A stretch of DNA of 64,000 bases from Anthostomella pinea (lineage: Eukaryota > Ascomycota > Sordariomycetes > Xylariales > Xylariaceae), in NCBI GenBank assembly GCA_963556695.1, contig CAUWAG010000019.1:496001-560000 (forward strand), written 5' to 3'. The notes under the pieces are model-generated. The model searched no databases. It was not told where the DNA came from and was given only the letters and a program-made list of their open reading frames with translations. Positions 1 through 11,169 of the stretch are shown here, piece by piece. Position 1 is the first letter of the stretch. The number at the start of each line of letters is the position of its first letter. A program made the position numbers and the translations under genes.

Positions 1-356
1 GCGAACACAATGGCAAGTGTTATTGAGTTGCGCCTCAGGTCGCTCTTTACGATTCTTACGTTTATTGGATGACGGGAATGGAGGAATGGAGGAATAAAGG
101 AAATCGGAGTATTACCGGATTCGGAATGAAGATAAACTTGAAGGACATTATCAACATTGTGCCGATCATCAAGGGCTCAGCGCTCAATGGCGCCATTTCA
201 GAAGAGGCCCTTAAGGGTGGCTGCCCGCCAACCATGCAGAACAACCGGAATATGGGCCAGGAGCTGTTATTAGAGTCATTGACGCTTCACGAGCAGATCT
301 ATGGAATTCTCCACCGCAAGGTTGCACGGGTGTATTCGAGCCTGGCATAACGATGC
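1..356 (+). pseudogene. CLU1/TIF31 (clustered mitochondria protein) fragment, truncated
   Basis: The frame at 69-350 carries a stretch typical of fungal CLU proteins: a DIINIVPIIK segment, then an ELLLESLTLHEQIYGILH block and VARVYSSL, as seen where the TPR-like region of CLU begins. CLU1 is a large (over 1200 residues) cytosolic protein that binds mRNAs for mitochondrial proteins and keeps mitochondria distributed. Here only about 90 residues are open. The frame stops at 348-350 just after VARVYSSLA, and I see no continuation of the TPR domain downstream. Upstream, the first 68 bases resemble coding sequence in another frame. The piece is therefore a broken remnant, or the edge of a gene that was already truncated. 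Recognition is from the family motif only; no start codon can be assigned. Confidence 0.6.
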
Positions 357-837
357 GAAGACACCAGAGAGATATCAATGAATGCTCTTGTTTGCTTCCA
401 GTATGCTCATGTCACACTCTTGCCCTCTCACCGGTGACAGTCAGACCTAGGTAGGTAAGGAATCATGATCGGGTTTCTTGGATAGAACCAACTCCGAAAG
501 ATTGCTTATGTTATGACATCCTCATTATTCGACTGCTCTACAGTAATAATGCCCCTGAATTGTGACGACTTACGAAGGTAGCCCCTATTTATCGTGCCGG
601 CCCGCTTGCTGCCATCTATGGATGCCCCTAGGGCAGAGCGGAGCAATTCCTCCGGCAAGTGGGTACGATGCTAAAATAGTGACGGGCGCGACCCATGATG
701 TAAGTCGCTACCCGAATCTCATTGCGCGACTTTGAGACGCGAACACACACACACACACCTATTGTTGCATTATTTTGGTATTTCCTTACTGGGTAACTGG
801 CGGCGGTGGATTGGTACCTTACATACTTACGCTAAAG
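357..837. other. Intergenic, het-C upstream region
   Basis: No credible gene. It holds a short AC dinucleotide run near 745-759 and presumably the het-C promoter. I see no clear TATA box. Confidence 0.5.
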
Positions 838-2883
838 ATGGCTTCACGGCCCGCGACGACAACGCTCTGCCTGCTGCTGTCCCTGCTCCTCCTGGTGGGG
901 CCCAGCGTCGCGTTCGGCGCCGGCGAGGTGCCCGTCGGCAGCGAGTTCAAGGGCTACGTGTGGCGGCACGGCGACATAGGCGAGGTGTTGCAGTACCTGC
1001 CGGCCAGCTTCGTGACGCAATTCCGGTTCACGCAGCTGCAGCGGAAGCAGATATACTTCGGCAACTGGCTGCGCGACTTCTCGCAGGTCATCGACACGGC
1101 CTGTTTGGAAAATGTGCCCGAGCCCATCCTGCGCGCCATTGTCAGCGTGATGGGGTTCATGGAGTTCGGCTTTGCGACTGACGAGTTCGACGTCACGCGC
1201 GACCGCCTGGGCTGCTACACACACGTCGAGCACATTGATAATCCGGCCGGCTACCAGGACGACGCCAAGGAGGTCGACGAGCGCCTGAGGGGCCCCGTGG
1301 ACCCAAGGGAGCTCGAGTTAGACTCCGACACGGGCATGAAGAACTACATCGCGAACTCCGGCCAGGCATGGAGGACCTCTGCTGACTACGTGCGCGAGCA
1401 GCTCAGGGCGTGCATTGAGCTCGGGAGGAAGAAGAAGAACCCCGGCGCCAAGAAGGAGAGTTACATCCATCTAGGTGCTGCTCTGCACACCCTGGAGGAC
1501 TTCTCCGCCCATAGCAACTTTGTCGAGCTCTGCCTGCGCGAACTGGGAGAAGAGAGCGTCTTCCCGTTTGTTGGGGATGCATGCAGGGTCAAAGTTCCGG
1601 GTATGTTCAGGGGGGGCAGGAAGGTAGCACCCCTCGTCACGGGCACGTTTGGCATGCTGGACATATTCCACAGCTTTCTGGGTGAGGCCGACGACATGGC
1701 CATCCTGCAGTCGAAGGGATCGCTGGGAGAGCTTGAGAAGCAGCTGGGTTACGGTGGTATGGCTTTCGAGCAGCTGTTCGAGCTGATAAAGAGCGCCCTG
1801 GATGTGCTTGGTAGCGTTACCAAGGGGGACAATCCGATGCTACAGCAGTTGCAGACCGTAAGCCTGATCTTCAAGAAAGCCAAGGCAGGTCTTGTCAGCG
1901 ACTCCAGCAGCGGCGATTCCGGCAGCGACGACGCCGGAAATGCTAGAAACGCCAGCGGGATCACCAACCCGAACTTCCTCTGGCAGACCATCGAGCCGAT
2001 CTTCTTCCTTCATGACAGGATGATGAAGTGGATACAAGAGAGCGCCCAGGAGTCCGAGGAGCTGGGACCGGACGAGTCGAGGAGCCAGCTCGGGGACGCT
2101 ACCAACCAGCTCGTGTTCCGCTTCCTCGCCATCATGATCGAGTCTGCCGTCAAGGAGCTGCGCAACGCGGTGAAGGCGGCCAAAGACCGGGTCGACGAGG
2201 AGGCGGCGAAGTCTAGCGCGGCGGCGGTCTACGAAGATGGATCATCGGCCTCGGACCCCAGCCACTCCGACCTGTCGAAGGACCACTTCAGCAACACCCT
2301 CAACCAGGCCGCCGGTCTCGTCGCCACCGTCACGACGAACTGGGTCACGCAGCAGGTCGTGCAATGCTGGGACAACCCCAGGTTAGACGCCGACAGGACC
2401 ATCGACGAGATCCTATCGATCCTCCACCACCCGGCGTTCCCCAAGAAGAAAACCAACATCCAGACGTACATGTTCGACACGGTCAAGAAATGGTGGGAGA
2501 GCACATCACCAGAAGAGAAGACCCGGCTCCGCAAGCAGCTCTCGCGCGACAGCGTGCGGGAACGGGGCCACGAGAACCACGAGCTGACGCTCAAGGATCT
2601 CGTCGGGACGCACAAGGGCGCAGCGAAGTTCCCCGGTTCCCGGCCCGCGGTGGTGGCGCCGCCGAAGAAGGTGTCCTTCCCGCTGACGTGGGCTCTGGAG
2701 GAGGCGATGCGAGACGCCGAGTGGGTGCTGGCGACCATGCGGAAGAGTCTGCAGGATCCTCGCGGGGCGGCGGTGGATGTCGTCTATGGCGTGGTGTACG
2801 GCACTGGACGCGTGGCGTTTAATACAGCCGGTTGGGCGGTCAATAGAGCTTTGGTTTTGGCTTCGAAGCTCTGGCCTTTTTAG
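838..2883 (+). CDS. het-C: HET-C heterokaryon incompatibility protein (TinC-like)
   Basis: Single-exon gene of 681 residues. The ATG at 838 is chosen because it is followed at once by a hydrophobic signal-peptide-like stretch (about residues 9-28). The open frame begins further upstream but has no better start. The N-terminal two thirds match the Het-C family: an LPASFVTQFRF block, YFGNWLRDFSQ, a GCYTHVEHIDNP block and a YIHLGAALHTLEDFSAHSN block with several histidines. HET-C in Neurospora is a secreted or plasma-membrane glycoprotein. Alleles that differ in a short variable segment trigger cell death after hyphal fusion. The Aspergillus homologue TinC interacts with NIMA kinase. A serine/aspartate-rich low-complexity stretch lies near residues 350-375. 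The glycine-rich C-terminal repeats of Neurospora het-c are missing; the protein ends in a hydrophobic tail. hrq1 converges on it, 333 bp downstream. Confidence 0.9.
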   Translation: MASRPATTTLCLLLSLLLLVGPSVAFGAGEVPVGSEFKGYVWRHGDIGEVLQYLPASFVTQFRFTQLQRKQIYFGNWLRDFSQVIDTACLENVPEPILRAIVSVMGFMEFGFATDEFDVTRDRLGCYTHVEHIDNPAGYQDDAKEVDERLRGPVDPRELELDSDTGMKNYIANSGQAWRTSADYVREQLRACIELGRKKKNPGAKKESYIHLGAALHTLEDFSAHSNFVELCLRELGEESVFPFVGDACRVKVPGMFRGGRKVAPLVTGTFGMLDIFHSFLGEADDMAILQSKGSLGELEKQLGYGGMAFEQLFELIKSALDVLGSVTKGDNPMLQQLQTVSLIFKKAKAGLVSDSSSGDSGSDDAGNARNASGITNPNFLWQTIEPIFFLHDRMMKWIQESAQESEELGPDESRSQLGDATNQLVFRFLAIMIESAVKELRNAVKAAKDRVDEEAAKSSAAAVYEDGSSASDPSHSDLSKDHFSNTLNQAAGLVATVTTNWVTQQVVQCWDNPRLDADRTIDEILSILHHPAFPKKKTNIQTYMFDTVKKWWESTSPEEKTRLRKQLSRDSVRERGHENHELTLKDLVGTHKGAAKFPGSRPAVVAPPKKVSFPLTWALEEAMRDAEWVLATMRKSLQDPRGAAVDVVYGVVYGTGRVAFNTAGWAVNRALVLASKLWPF

Positions 2884-3215
2884 GGCTAACGAATAGACGA
2901 TAAAGAATAGAGTTAAATGAATATACCCATCCGGAAAAAAGACGTATAGTGAGGTATGTTTACAGCAAAGATATACGCCTGACAAGTTCGTTGAAGGAGG
3001 TGTGCCTCCTCAGACGAAGAAAGTACAGCAGGCATCATGAACATGATACGAGGTTTGCTAGTCTGCTTGATAATCAAAGACATGTCACATGAGCAGAGAT
3101 CACGATCCCTTGAACATAATACTCAAACGATTGGGTCTTAGAGTGAGACAAGAAATGCACCATCCACAAAAGAGTAAGCAAGGGGTATCTATTCACATGA
3201 CCAAACAGCCTATAT

Positions 3216-6200
3216 TCATACATGCGGAGTGAGGAAACCACCCGCTTCAACCTGATCCAACACCACGGGCCCTTCGTTCTCGTCCTCAACCTTGACTTCA
3301 ACATCATCCACGAGAATCCGACCTTTGCCCGGCACAGGTTTCGCCAAGACGACAGTCTCAATGCCCGCAGGACTCATCTCTTCCGGACCCATAGGCAGCG
3401 CATCGACATCGATCTCCATATTCAGTAGCGCCTTGAGGATGACGGAACTCCCCGCCTTGCTCATGACCTCGTTGGCGTGCTTGCAGAGTTCCGAGCAGAC
3501 GCATTCGGGACACCCAGACTCGCAATGGCAGTGCTGCACGCGCTCAACAGCCTGGACAAGAAGCAGGTCAACGAATTCAAATGCTTTGGTGCTAATGCCA
3601 GAGCCATTCGCGCCTCCCTTGGCATCGTAGAATGTCAGTCGAGCTGGCCGCTTCCGCGTGGTCTCCTTCTCCGCGAACTCTTTCAACCCGACTTTGCATT
3701 CCGTCCGGACGTCGCCGGGCATACTGATGACGAAATTCGGCATTAGACTCAAGACAGCGTGTTCTGCGGCGTGTATGGCTCCTGCGACATTGAGGCGACG
3801 GTCGACCAAGATCTGGAGCGCGCGTTTGGGAACATCGAGCCACATGCCCTTGCTGTGGCGTATTATGGGTGGGTTGTCCACATGAACAGCATCAAGAATG
3901 CGACGTTTCTTATCGACTTTGAAGTACCCAAACACGTTCTGTGTGATGCGGATGGCGCCGTGGAAGGCTCTCGAGAGCGACCCTGGGATGTTCCGAATAG
4001 CCTCCGTCTCGATTGGATCAATATCCGTAAAGTCTCGTTGCTGGGTCGTCCATTCCACCTTGACTTTCTCCACTCTTGCCACTTTTCTGTCGGGCTGAAA
4101 GTCGCGGACTAGGTAAGAGTTTCCTTGGTGTAGGAAGATGGCACCATCATAGATGGTGAAGAATGCTCTTGATGCCTCCAGTTCTTCAAGGACAACATTC
4201 TTCCCGTGTGATATGTCGACAATGGCGAAGTGATCATCTTCGGTATCTCGAATCGCAACAAATCTAGAAGGGACCGGTCGAAACCTATCGTGGCAGTGGT
4301 AGTACCCGAGATCGTCCTTGACCAAGCGCTCCTCAGCAAGCTTGGCAAGGTTTTTAGTGAAATAGGCAGCATCCTCACGTGGCTTGATCGGCATTTCGTA
4401 TGCCGCACATTGGATATGGCCCTCTAAGACGAGCATATTGCCCAGATCGACTTGAAGCTCGCAATTGGGTTTTGTGAAGAGTTCGTCTGGATTCTGCATG
4501 TAATGCTGATCGGCCGGGAAACAATCCCCAACAAGCACGGAGAGCGAGTCTCTGTTCCTCCTGCCAGCTCTGCCACTCTGCTGTCTCAAATTGGCAATGG
4601 TGTATGGAAATCCCAGTGTAACGACACAGTCCAGCGTACCGATATCAACACCCAACTCAAGCGCGGTCGTCGCAATGATACCAACGAGCTTGCCTTCAAA
4701 CATCTCGCTTTCGATTCGCCGGCGATCCTGGGCTGTGTATCCGCCTCGATAACCCATGATACGAGCCATGCATTCGTGGCGTCCAAGCGCTTCCAGCTCG
4801 TATTTCGCGGCTGTGACTAGCTCTTCACACTGCTTCCGTACTCTACAGAAGGCAATGACCCGGACACCCCTCAATATGAGCTCGCAAAACAAACGAGCAC
4901 ATTCGGCCAAGGCATTGCCACGCCCACTCGAAGGGTCGCCAGGGTCTTTGTAGGGTGTATTCCAACAGAGGAACTCCTTACGCCCGGATGGTGATCCGTC
5001 AAAGTCAATCAGACGCACATCGTCGATGCCAAAGATTGTCTTGAAGTGTTCTTGCGGATTTGCTACTGTCGCAGAACATGATATGAACTTGACTTTCCGA
5101 TTGCCGACCGCAGCACATATCCGCCGCAGGCGCCTCATGATGAAGGCGACATGCGACCCCATCAGGCCGTTGTAGTAGTGCAACTCGTCGACTAGCAAGT
5201 GTTAGCCAGACACCTAGAAGCATGCATTGACCATCAAACATAAGGTAAATATACTCACCAACAACATAGCGGAGATTCTGCAGGAAAGTCCTCCACCTCT
5301 CCTCCTGCGGCAAGATGGTGATGTGCAGCATGTCAGGGTTCGTGAAGATAATGCGAGCTTCATCCCGAATCTGTTTCCTACCGTGCATTGGCGTGTCGCC
5401 GTCAAAGGTTTCAACAAGCACCTCGCCTAGGTCGGTCAGATAAGTGAGCATGTCTTTCAGGCTTCTCTTCTGGTCCTGAGCAAGAGCTTTGGTGGGGAAT
5501 AGGTACATGGCCCGGGTATTGGCGTCTTCTTCCAGCGCATGTAAGACTGGGAGCTGATAGATGAGGGACTTCCCAGAGCTCGTGGACGTAGAGACAACCA
5601 CATGGTGTCCAGCATGAAGGCTGTTGATTGCCTCGATTTGGTGGGCGTAGAACTGGGTAATGCCTTTCGCGTTGTAAAGCGCATTTACCATGTCCTGACT
5701 CAGCAGAAAGTCAAGTTCTCCAAAGACAGGCTCCTGCGCTTCGAACACACGATGCCCATCTGGTACAATCTGTCCAGTGTACCATGGACTTTCCTTCAGC
5801 TCTTGGACGATCTCTGGAATGCTTTTCCTCTCCGTTGGGATCGACTTTGGTATGGTACTTGGTTCGGGTTTAGGGGTGGTGGTTTCGGATTCAGAGGGGA
5901 CTGGGATGTGGGCTTCTGCTTCTTGACGGAGCAGGACCTCGGGATCAAGCTTTTCCTCGACACACCGGTTCAGAAATAGGCTCACAGCATTGGAAAACTT
6001 CTGATTCCGCTTCTCAATCACCGCAGTCAATTGCTTCTGACTGTACACGGGCATCTTCAGGTCTTCGTCACGGAGTCTCCTTTTAGGGTTGGTGGGCTCG
6101 CCAGTCTTGCGGCTCTGGACCTGACGCTTGAGGTCACCGTCGATGAATTCGAAGAATAAGACTTCATGGCCGCTGAGAGGCAACTCATCAGGGTGACGGC

Positions 6201-6813
6201 TACCGAGATCATCCATGCCCGTGAGACCACCGACCGACGAGTCCGGTGCCGGCCCCTGCACCCTGATATCGCTCTGTCTACTAGACTTGAAAGTCGTATC
6301 TCTCTCGGCACCTTTTATGTCGGTCTGTAGCATTATTTCATCCACATAGGCAAAGTGGATGCCTTCGGGTCGCAACGCCACAATGGCTGCCACGTCCTCA
6401 ATCTTCAATTCCTGCTTGATATGCGATTCTACCGCCGAGCGTATTGTATCGAAAGTCGTGGCCAGGTGTTTCCGCGTAGAACAGAAGGTGAAGACCAGGT
6501 TCAGCGCCCGGTGTGTCTTTTCCAGCTCCTTAAACGTTGAAGACCATTCGATCAAACACTCCACTGCTGGGTTCGGCTTTGACGCCTTCTTCCGAGATTT
6601 CGGTGTTGTCTTCGCGTTCGTGCTCGCATCGATTGACCCTGTAGCATCATTGCCGTCGTCGCCTTTGCAGGGCGTCGCGCCCCTGGTGGGGCCGATGTCT
6701 TTGGTCGAGGGGTCATCTTCGGGTTCCGAGGCCAGAGGTTCGTCGGCTCCGGGGCGCTTCCTCTTCCGTCTGATGATTCGATTGGAGACGGTGGCAGCCT
6801 TTAGCGACGACAT
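3216..6813 (-). CDS. hrq1: RecQ-like DNA helicase Hrq1
   Basis: Two exons, 6813-5259 and 5191-3216, with a 67-nt intron (GTGAGT donor at 5258, TAG acceptor). Splicing joins RYVV to VDELHYY in frame and gives 1176 residues. Hrq1 is a nuclear RecQ4-related 3'-5' helicase that acts in interstrand crosslink repair and genome maintenance. Visible motifs in order: a basic, low-complexity N-terminus; motif I STSSGKS near residue 410; motif II DELH near 520; the helicase C domain with a QQSGRAGRR motif VI; and a C-terminal DUF1998/MZB-type cluster of four cysteines (CHCESGCPECVCSELC) typical of Hrq1 and bacterial MrfA. The ATG at 6813 is the first that gives a protein starting with the basic N-terminal region; longer in-frame starts upstream lack support. 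No broken motif was seen. Confidence 0.9.
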
Positions 6814-7916
6814 ATCACTTGCAGTCGAGATGCATTGGGACGAGTGCGCCCAGTTGAGAGGCGTTGTCCTGGGATAAAGGGCGCGCCTGGCACGTGCTTG
6901 ACGTCGATGACTTTCAAGCCACGCGGTCGCGACTCCAGTCTTTGTCGCATTGGTGTGGCGCGACGGCACGTGACCTGAGCAGCCAATTAAAGAGCACGTG
7001 CTCACCTTTTCTCCGTTCTTCTCCGAAGCCACATTGCTAAATACACCATAGAAACCAAAGGATCCCGTGATCTTGGTAACATTGGTACATGCCTCATGTT
7101 CTGCTTTACTAGGTAAAGTCCTCTACCACGGTTGCCATCTTCGCCCACTTGCACGGTCCACGGATCGATGCCCAAGCAAACCTCAACCCGTTTCCACTTT
7201 ATTTGTTGAGCCTCGAGTGATCTGTTCTTCTCTTACATTTCCAGATTCTTGCGGCGCATCTCAGCCTGTCCCCGACCCTCTCGAGTTTTTCGAAGGCGGA
7301 AATGATGTTGGGTCAGCCGAAACCAACAATGACAGAATTCTGCAATTGCCAGTGTAGTGAGTACACAGGTAATTCTTACGAAAGGTAGGTTACACTGGAC
7401 CCTCATAAGTCTCCGTACACCACCCGTCCAGCATACAAGGGTATATTCCTCGAAATGGATAAGCATACTGGAATAAGCATTGGGAGTGATCGTATCAACC
7501 GGAGCTGCTTATTCCTGTATGCTTATTCTAGTATTTGAAAGTTTCCCATAGATAGGTTGTGGATCCAGTGCATGGACCCATATTGAGTATTCTGGTAACC
7601 CCACCAGATATGTTGGAGGTTACCTAATGAAGGCTGCCTGGCAACCCTTTGTTGCCCCAGGTACCTCACCACTGTAATTTAGGTATTTAGATACATCTTG
7701 GATGGAATCCTTTCCATCCGACCTTTTAATCAAGCGCCACCCAGACCACTGATAAATTACAACAAGACTTGTGATTTGTTAGCATCTGGGAAAGCTACCA
7801 AAAGGCACAAGGTTATGGAATTTTATTAATATAAGCGTACGAAGACTTATGAGGGCTAAGTGTAGAGAGAGCTGTAAAGTACAACGTACATTTATGCAAG
7901 CCATTTAAATTGAATA
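6814..7916. other. Intergenic region upstream of hrq1
   Basis: No gene. It holds one copy of a diverged direct repeat (see 7090-7275) and a small interrupted inverted repeat near 7455-7535, built from the words GGATAAGCATACTGGAATAA and TTATTCCTGTATGCTTATTC. The remainder is unremarkable and becomes AT-rich towards 7900. Confidence 0.5.
7090..7275 (+). repeat. Diverged direct repeat, copy 1
   Basis: A segment with the order 'CCTCATGTTCTGCTTTACTA - GGTTGCCATCTTCGCC - CAACCCGTTTCCACT - TATTTGTTGAGCCTC - CTGTTCTTCTCTT - CTCAGCCTGTCC' recurs in the same orientation at 11938-12457 with many substitutions and some extra sequence. The two copies bracket transposon A and the metallophosphoesterase pseudogene. 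Confidence 0.65.
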
Positions 7917-7950
7917 TTAAAGGTGCGTAATTATCGTCCAGGACTCGTTA
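7917..7950 (-). pseudogene. Separated 3' end of the metallophosphoesterase gene
   Basis: On the minus strand the first bases beyond the left end of transposon A read AACGAGTCCTGG and then nine more codons to a TAA at 7919-7917. If transposon A and one TA copy are removed, this joins in frame to the metallophosphoesterase frame at 10365. The split is thus explained by the insertion. The protein would end in ESWTIITHL, resembling the usual KPWLVDLxL end of this family. Confidence 0.6.
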
Positions 7951-8003
7951 ACGGCGGGGGCACAGATGTGAGACAGCCCTAGATGTGGGACACCTCTCAT
8001 ACC
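7951..8003 (+). repeat. Left terminal inverted repeat of transposon A
   Basis: About 53 bp; matches the reverse complement of 10310-10362 with a handful of substitutions. Begins ACGGCGGGGGCA next to the TA target site. Confidence 0.9.
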
Positions 8004-8105
8004 AAAAGTCTACACTTGCACCCACCTATAACTCCATCGGGATTGAGGTTATATATAATGTAATTACAGTAAAAGAATCGCCTTTTCTTAGAGTTTTCAG
8101 CAATA

Positions 8106-10030
8106 CTAATTGTTCTCCCGGTAGCGTGCGGGTTGGCAGATTGAGCGGCGTGAAGATCGGGCCATAATGGGCTCATTATCCTCTTTATCCTCGCTATTAT
8201 CCCCTTCATCAGCAGTAACCCCTTTATCATCATGAGGCCCAAATTCCTTTAAATCTTCTGAATATGACTCCGCAGAGTCCTCAGAGAAAGAGATCTCTGA
8301 TTCATCAGTATCTAAGTTTTGCACTTCACGTAGAACTCGTTGTCTCTCTGCTCGTGCCTCTATAGCAGCTTGTGCGGCCTCCATATGCTCGATTTGCTCA
8401 GCAACAACGTCCCTAATTCGTTATAGCCATTATTTAGGCTCTTTCTGGGGTGCCTTACGGCGCTTTTTAGGCTATAAATGCTCAATTTTGTCGTCTTTTG
8501 CCTCTAGTAGCTTTTTTATAAGTGCTAACTCAACCACCATCACAAGGTATGCTCTCGCAACCGCGCGGACTCCTGCTCGCTGCTCAGGGGTCTCAGCAAT
8601 TGATGATAGTATTAGGGCTATGTCCTGCCCTAATTTAGGGGCTTCCAGTGCTTTGGGGGTGGTCTCAGGGTTCATTATAACAGTAGCTGCTGCTTGGATC
8701 TCTGCTGCCTTTACTACATGCTCATTTGTGAGGGTTTTTTTCCAGTTTATAGGCCAAAGACCGGCAGCACGCCATCCCGAATGCACTATAGCCTCTTTGG
8801 CTTCATCACGGGCCTTAGCTAGGCAACTGAGGAACCATAGCTTGCCTATAGGCGCTGAATCGTTCAACTGACCGAGCTGGTTGATGAGGCGGCGATAGGC
8901 GGCTTTCACCACAGAGAACACAGTCAAATCCAGGGGCTGGAAGATATAAGACTATTTCTATTAGCAAAATAACTACTAATTAGTATATAACTTACCATAT
9001 GGGCAGGGAAAAAACTTAAATAAATGTTATTTATATAGCACAGATATATAAACTCATCCAAGCAGTGGCTGCCATGGCCATCGAGCACCAATAGGCGAAA
9101 ATCTTCTGGATCTTTAGGGGCAGTATCCGGTAGATAGATCTAGGGCTTGTTTAGCATGTAGTTACTGTTAATAAATAAGAAAAAAATCACCTTTTCAAGT
9201 CATTGTAACGCGATCTCGTTTGAGGACCAGCTGTTGGCAGAATAGGCCACAAATCACTCTGCTACCCCAGGATGCTCTTGAATAAGCTGTTCCTTAAACC
9301 ACTGGGTCTGGATTGGCTTCGCCTTAAATATAACGAGCGGTCGGAGCTTCTTCCCAGTGACAGTGATCGATTCCATCACTGTAGTCCACATGCGGTCGTC
9401 GTTAGACTTGACATTGGCCCCTTTTGAGCCAGAACTGCCTATTACAAGGCCATCAGACCTAAATCTCCCGGTTAGCCATCCAAAAACCACTTAGATTGGA
9501 CAATTCATGTACTGCTGACCCTGCATAATGCCGTACTTATTGACATTTGCCCGGTTTTTGGGTTTAATAAAGGCAAAATCCTCATAACGGTTATGGAAGC
9601 TGTTAATATTTTCAGGAGTGACAGCATTGATACACTTGTAATCAAGTTTTCTTCCCATCTTGGTCTTGATCTCTGGGCGCCTCCGGATGAAATTTCGCAT
9701 GTATTTGCCCTCTAAGTAATCTGCCCTGCGCATAGACCTCAGGATCCGATGGATAATGTACCTCACATTGCCGTGAGTTGGCGCGTGGCCAGCCTTTTCT
9801 TGATGGAGGATCTATGATATCACCTTAGTCTCTTGCTCAGGGCTTAGCTTTTGGCTATTTCGAGCTCCTTTACGGCTATTCAGCGTTGGGCGTATTGTGG
9901 TGCCCTCTACCTTGTGTGCAAGAGTCGATTTCGGTACTCCCCAGCGCAGATTGGCCTTGCAGAGGGATAGGCTATTGTTCATAGCAGCGATTGCCTCTAC
10001 GAGGTCTTCTTTAGTGTATGAAGGAGGCAT
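8106..10030 (-). pseudogene. Pogo-type DDE transposase of element A, inactivated
   Basis: The reading starts at the ATG at 10030 (MPPSYTKEDLVEAI, a psq-type helix-turn-helix). It continues through a Tc5-type DNA-binding region and the DDE domain: VIGSSGSKG; then LLVLDGHGSH near 9060-9130; then a PLDLTVFSVVKAAYRR block. Three introns can be inferred from homology with element B: 9459-9512 (GTACAT...TTTAG), one near 9140-9190, and one near 8935-8998 (GTAAGT...CCAG). In-frame stops replace probable Trp codons: TAG at 9814-9812 and TGA near 9253 and 9205. The C-terminus is acidic and low-complexity. It cannot make a functional protein as it stands. Confidence 0.8.
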
Positions 10031-10309
10031 TTTAATGTACTAAAGTCTATAATGCTTACAGAAAAAAGGTTTTTTTTTTTACAGAACTTATGTTACATTG
10101 AAGAGGATATGGGCACGGGTCCCATTACCCCTCAGATTAGGCCCGGAAGTGCTAATTTCCGACCCCCACCACCGCCGATCCCCCGCGTCTAGACTATGTA
10201 AAAACCAGATCAAAAGAAACACCAAGAAAAGACGATTCAGATGCCATACTTACGGTATCTAGGGCTTCGTTGGCTATGGAGATGTGTATAAGTGAACATT
10301 GTGGGTTTG

Positions 10310-10362
10310 GGTGTGGGAGGTGTCACACATCTAGGGCTGTCCCACATCTATGCCCCCGCCGT
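10310..10362 (-). repeat. Right terminal inverted repeat of transposon A
   Basis: Partner of 7951-8003, followed by the TA duplicate at 10363-10364. Confidence 0.9.
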
Positions 10363-10364
10363 TA

Positions 10365-11169
10365 TGTGGCTGCCCGCTGCTGTCGTTCTTGACCGCTGCG
10401 TTAACAAACATCGTTTCCCCATTAGCAGTCGAGAGGACCTCATTTCCTGCCATCTTTTTTCTTGCCGCATGGTCTGTACTGTCTCACACAACCGACTGAG
10501 CACCATACCCCTCGTGGATATGTCCAAAGCAATGGAGCTTAGGCTGGACCCGCTGAACAGCACTGAATAGCTTTGGACATCCGAAGTGAACCCCTTTGGA
10601 GTTGAGGTCAAGTTGCCAGGAGTCATGGGCAATGAACGAAGCAGGTGGCAGCGGTGGCCCATGCGTCATGACAATGTCGGCGTTCTTTTTGATCGGATTG
10701 ATTCCCTTGGTGAAGCGGTCTTCGTCTCGGTAGGAAAATGCGAAGCCGTGGAAGTCTGGAGTGTATGGCGAACAGTAGATGCTAAATGCCTTGCCGTTTG
10801 CCAAGGTGAAACTATGAGTACCCTCCTCGAGAAGATGGACACTATTAGCCTCTTCCTTTTTGAAGAGAAGCTTTGCTTTGGCAGGTTCGTCAAGATCGTC
10901 CGGAATGTCGTCGTCCTCATCGAGATTCTCGGCCCACCACTTTGGATCCAAAGAAACGTCGTGATTGCCAGCAATAATGAGCTTCAGCTCGGCATCGATG
11001 GCTTTGATATTCTTGATAGCCTTGCGATAATTGTCCAGGCCACCGATCATAGTGAGATCTTCGCAATGAAGACAACATAAGCTTCCAGGGACTTGGCTGG
11101 GTTCGGAAAGGCGTCATCGTGTGTATCTGACAGAACCAGAAATCGGGTTGGTGATTCAGACGACGCCAT
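10365..11169 (-). pseudogene. Calcineurin-like metallophosphoesterase (MPPED/239FB type), broken
   Basis: From the ATG at 11169 the frame reads MASSESPTRFLVLSDTHDD, the first metal-binding motif. It then shifts: near 11066-11073 one base is missing, so the expected HCGDLT motif appears only in the next frame and with Gly changed to Glu. From 11050 the main frame holds GNHD, MTHGPP and FGHIHEGYGAQ, the other hallmarks of the family. A TGA at 10486-10484 interrupts the end. Beyond it the same frame stays open (ETMFVNAAV, as in this family) until transposon A begins. The remaining tail lies at 7950-7917. There are thus three lesions: a frameshift, a nonsense codon and a transposon. Family members are cytosolic phosphodiesterases of about 250-320 residues. 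Confidence 0.8.

Larger units (their letters stand above)
7951..10362 (-). mobile_element. Pogo/Fot1-like DNA transposon A (2412 bp, decayed)
   Basis: The element is bounded by inverted terminal repeats of about 53 bp starting ACGGCGGGGGCA and flanked by TA on both sides (7949-7950 and 10363-10364), the target duplication of the Tc1/mariner-pogo superfamily. It contains one minus-strand transposase gene, split by introns and nonsense codons. It has landed in the last codons of a metallophosphoesterase gene. The ends differ at roughly one position in ten, so the copy is not recent. Confidence 0.9.

Noticed and set aside
732..1181. Plus-strand Ala/Arg-rich frame overlapping het-C
   Set aside because: It is a shadow frame of GC-rich het-C codons.
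9491..9493. TAA as a nonsense mutation in transposase A
   Set aside because: It lies inside an intron (9459-9512) whose removal restores QSDGLVIGSS and which matches the first intron of transposase B.
10070..10080. Poly-T run as a terminator
   Set aside because: It lies at the 5' side of the transposase gene inside element A and is likely just a homopolymer.
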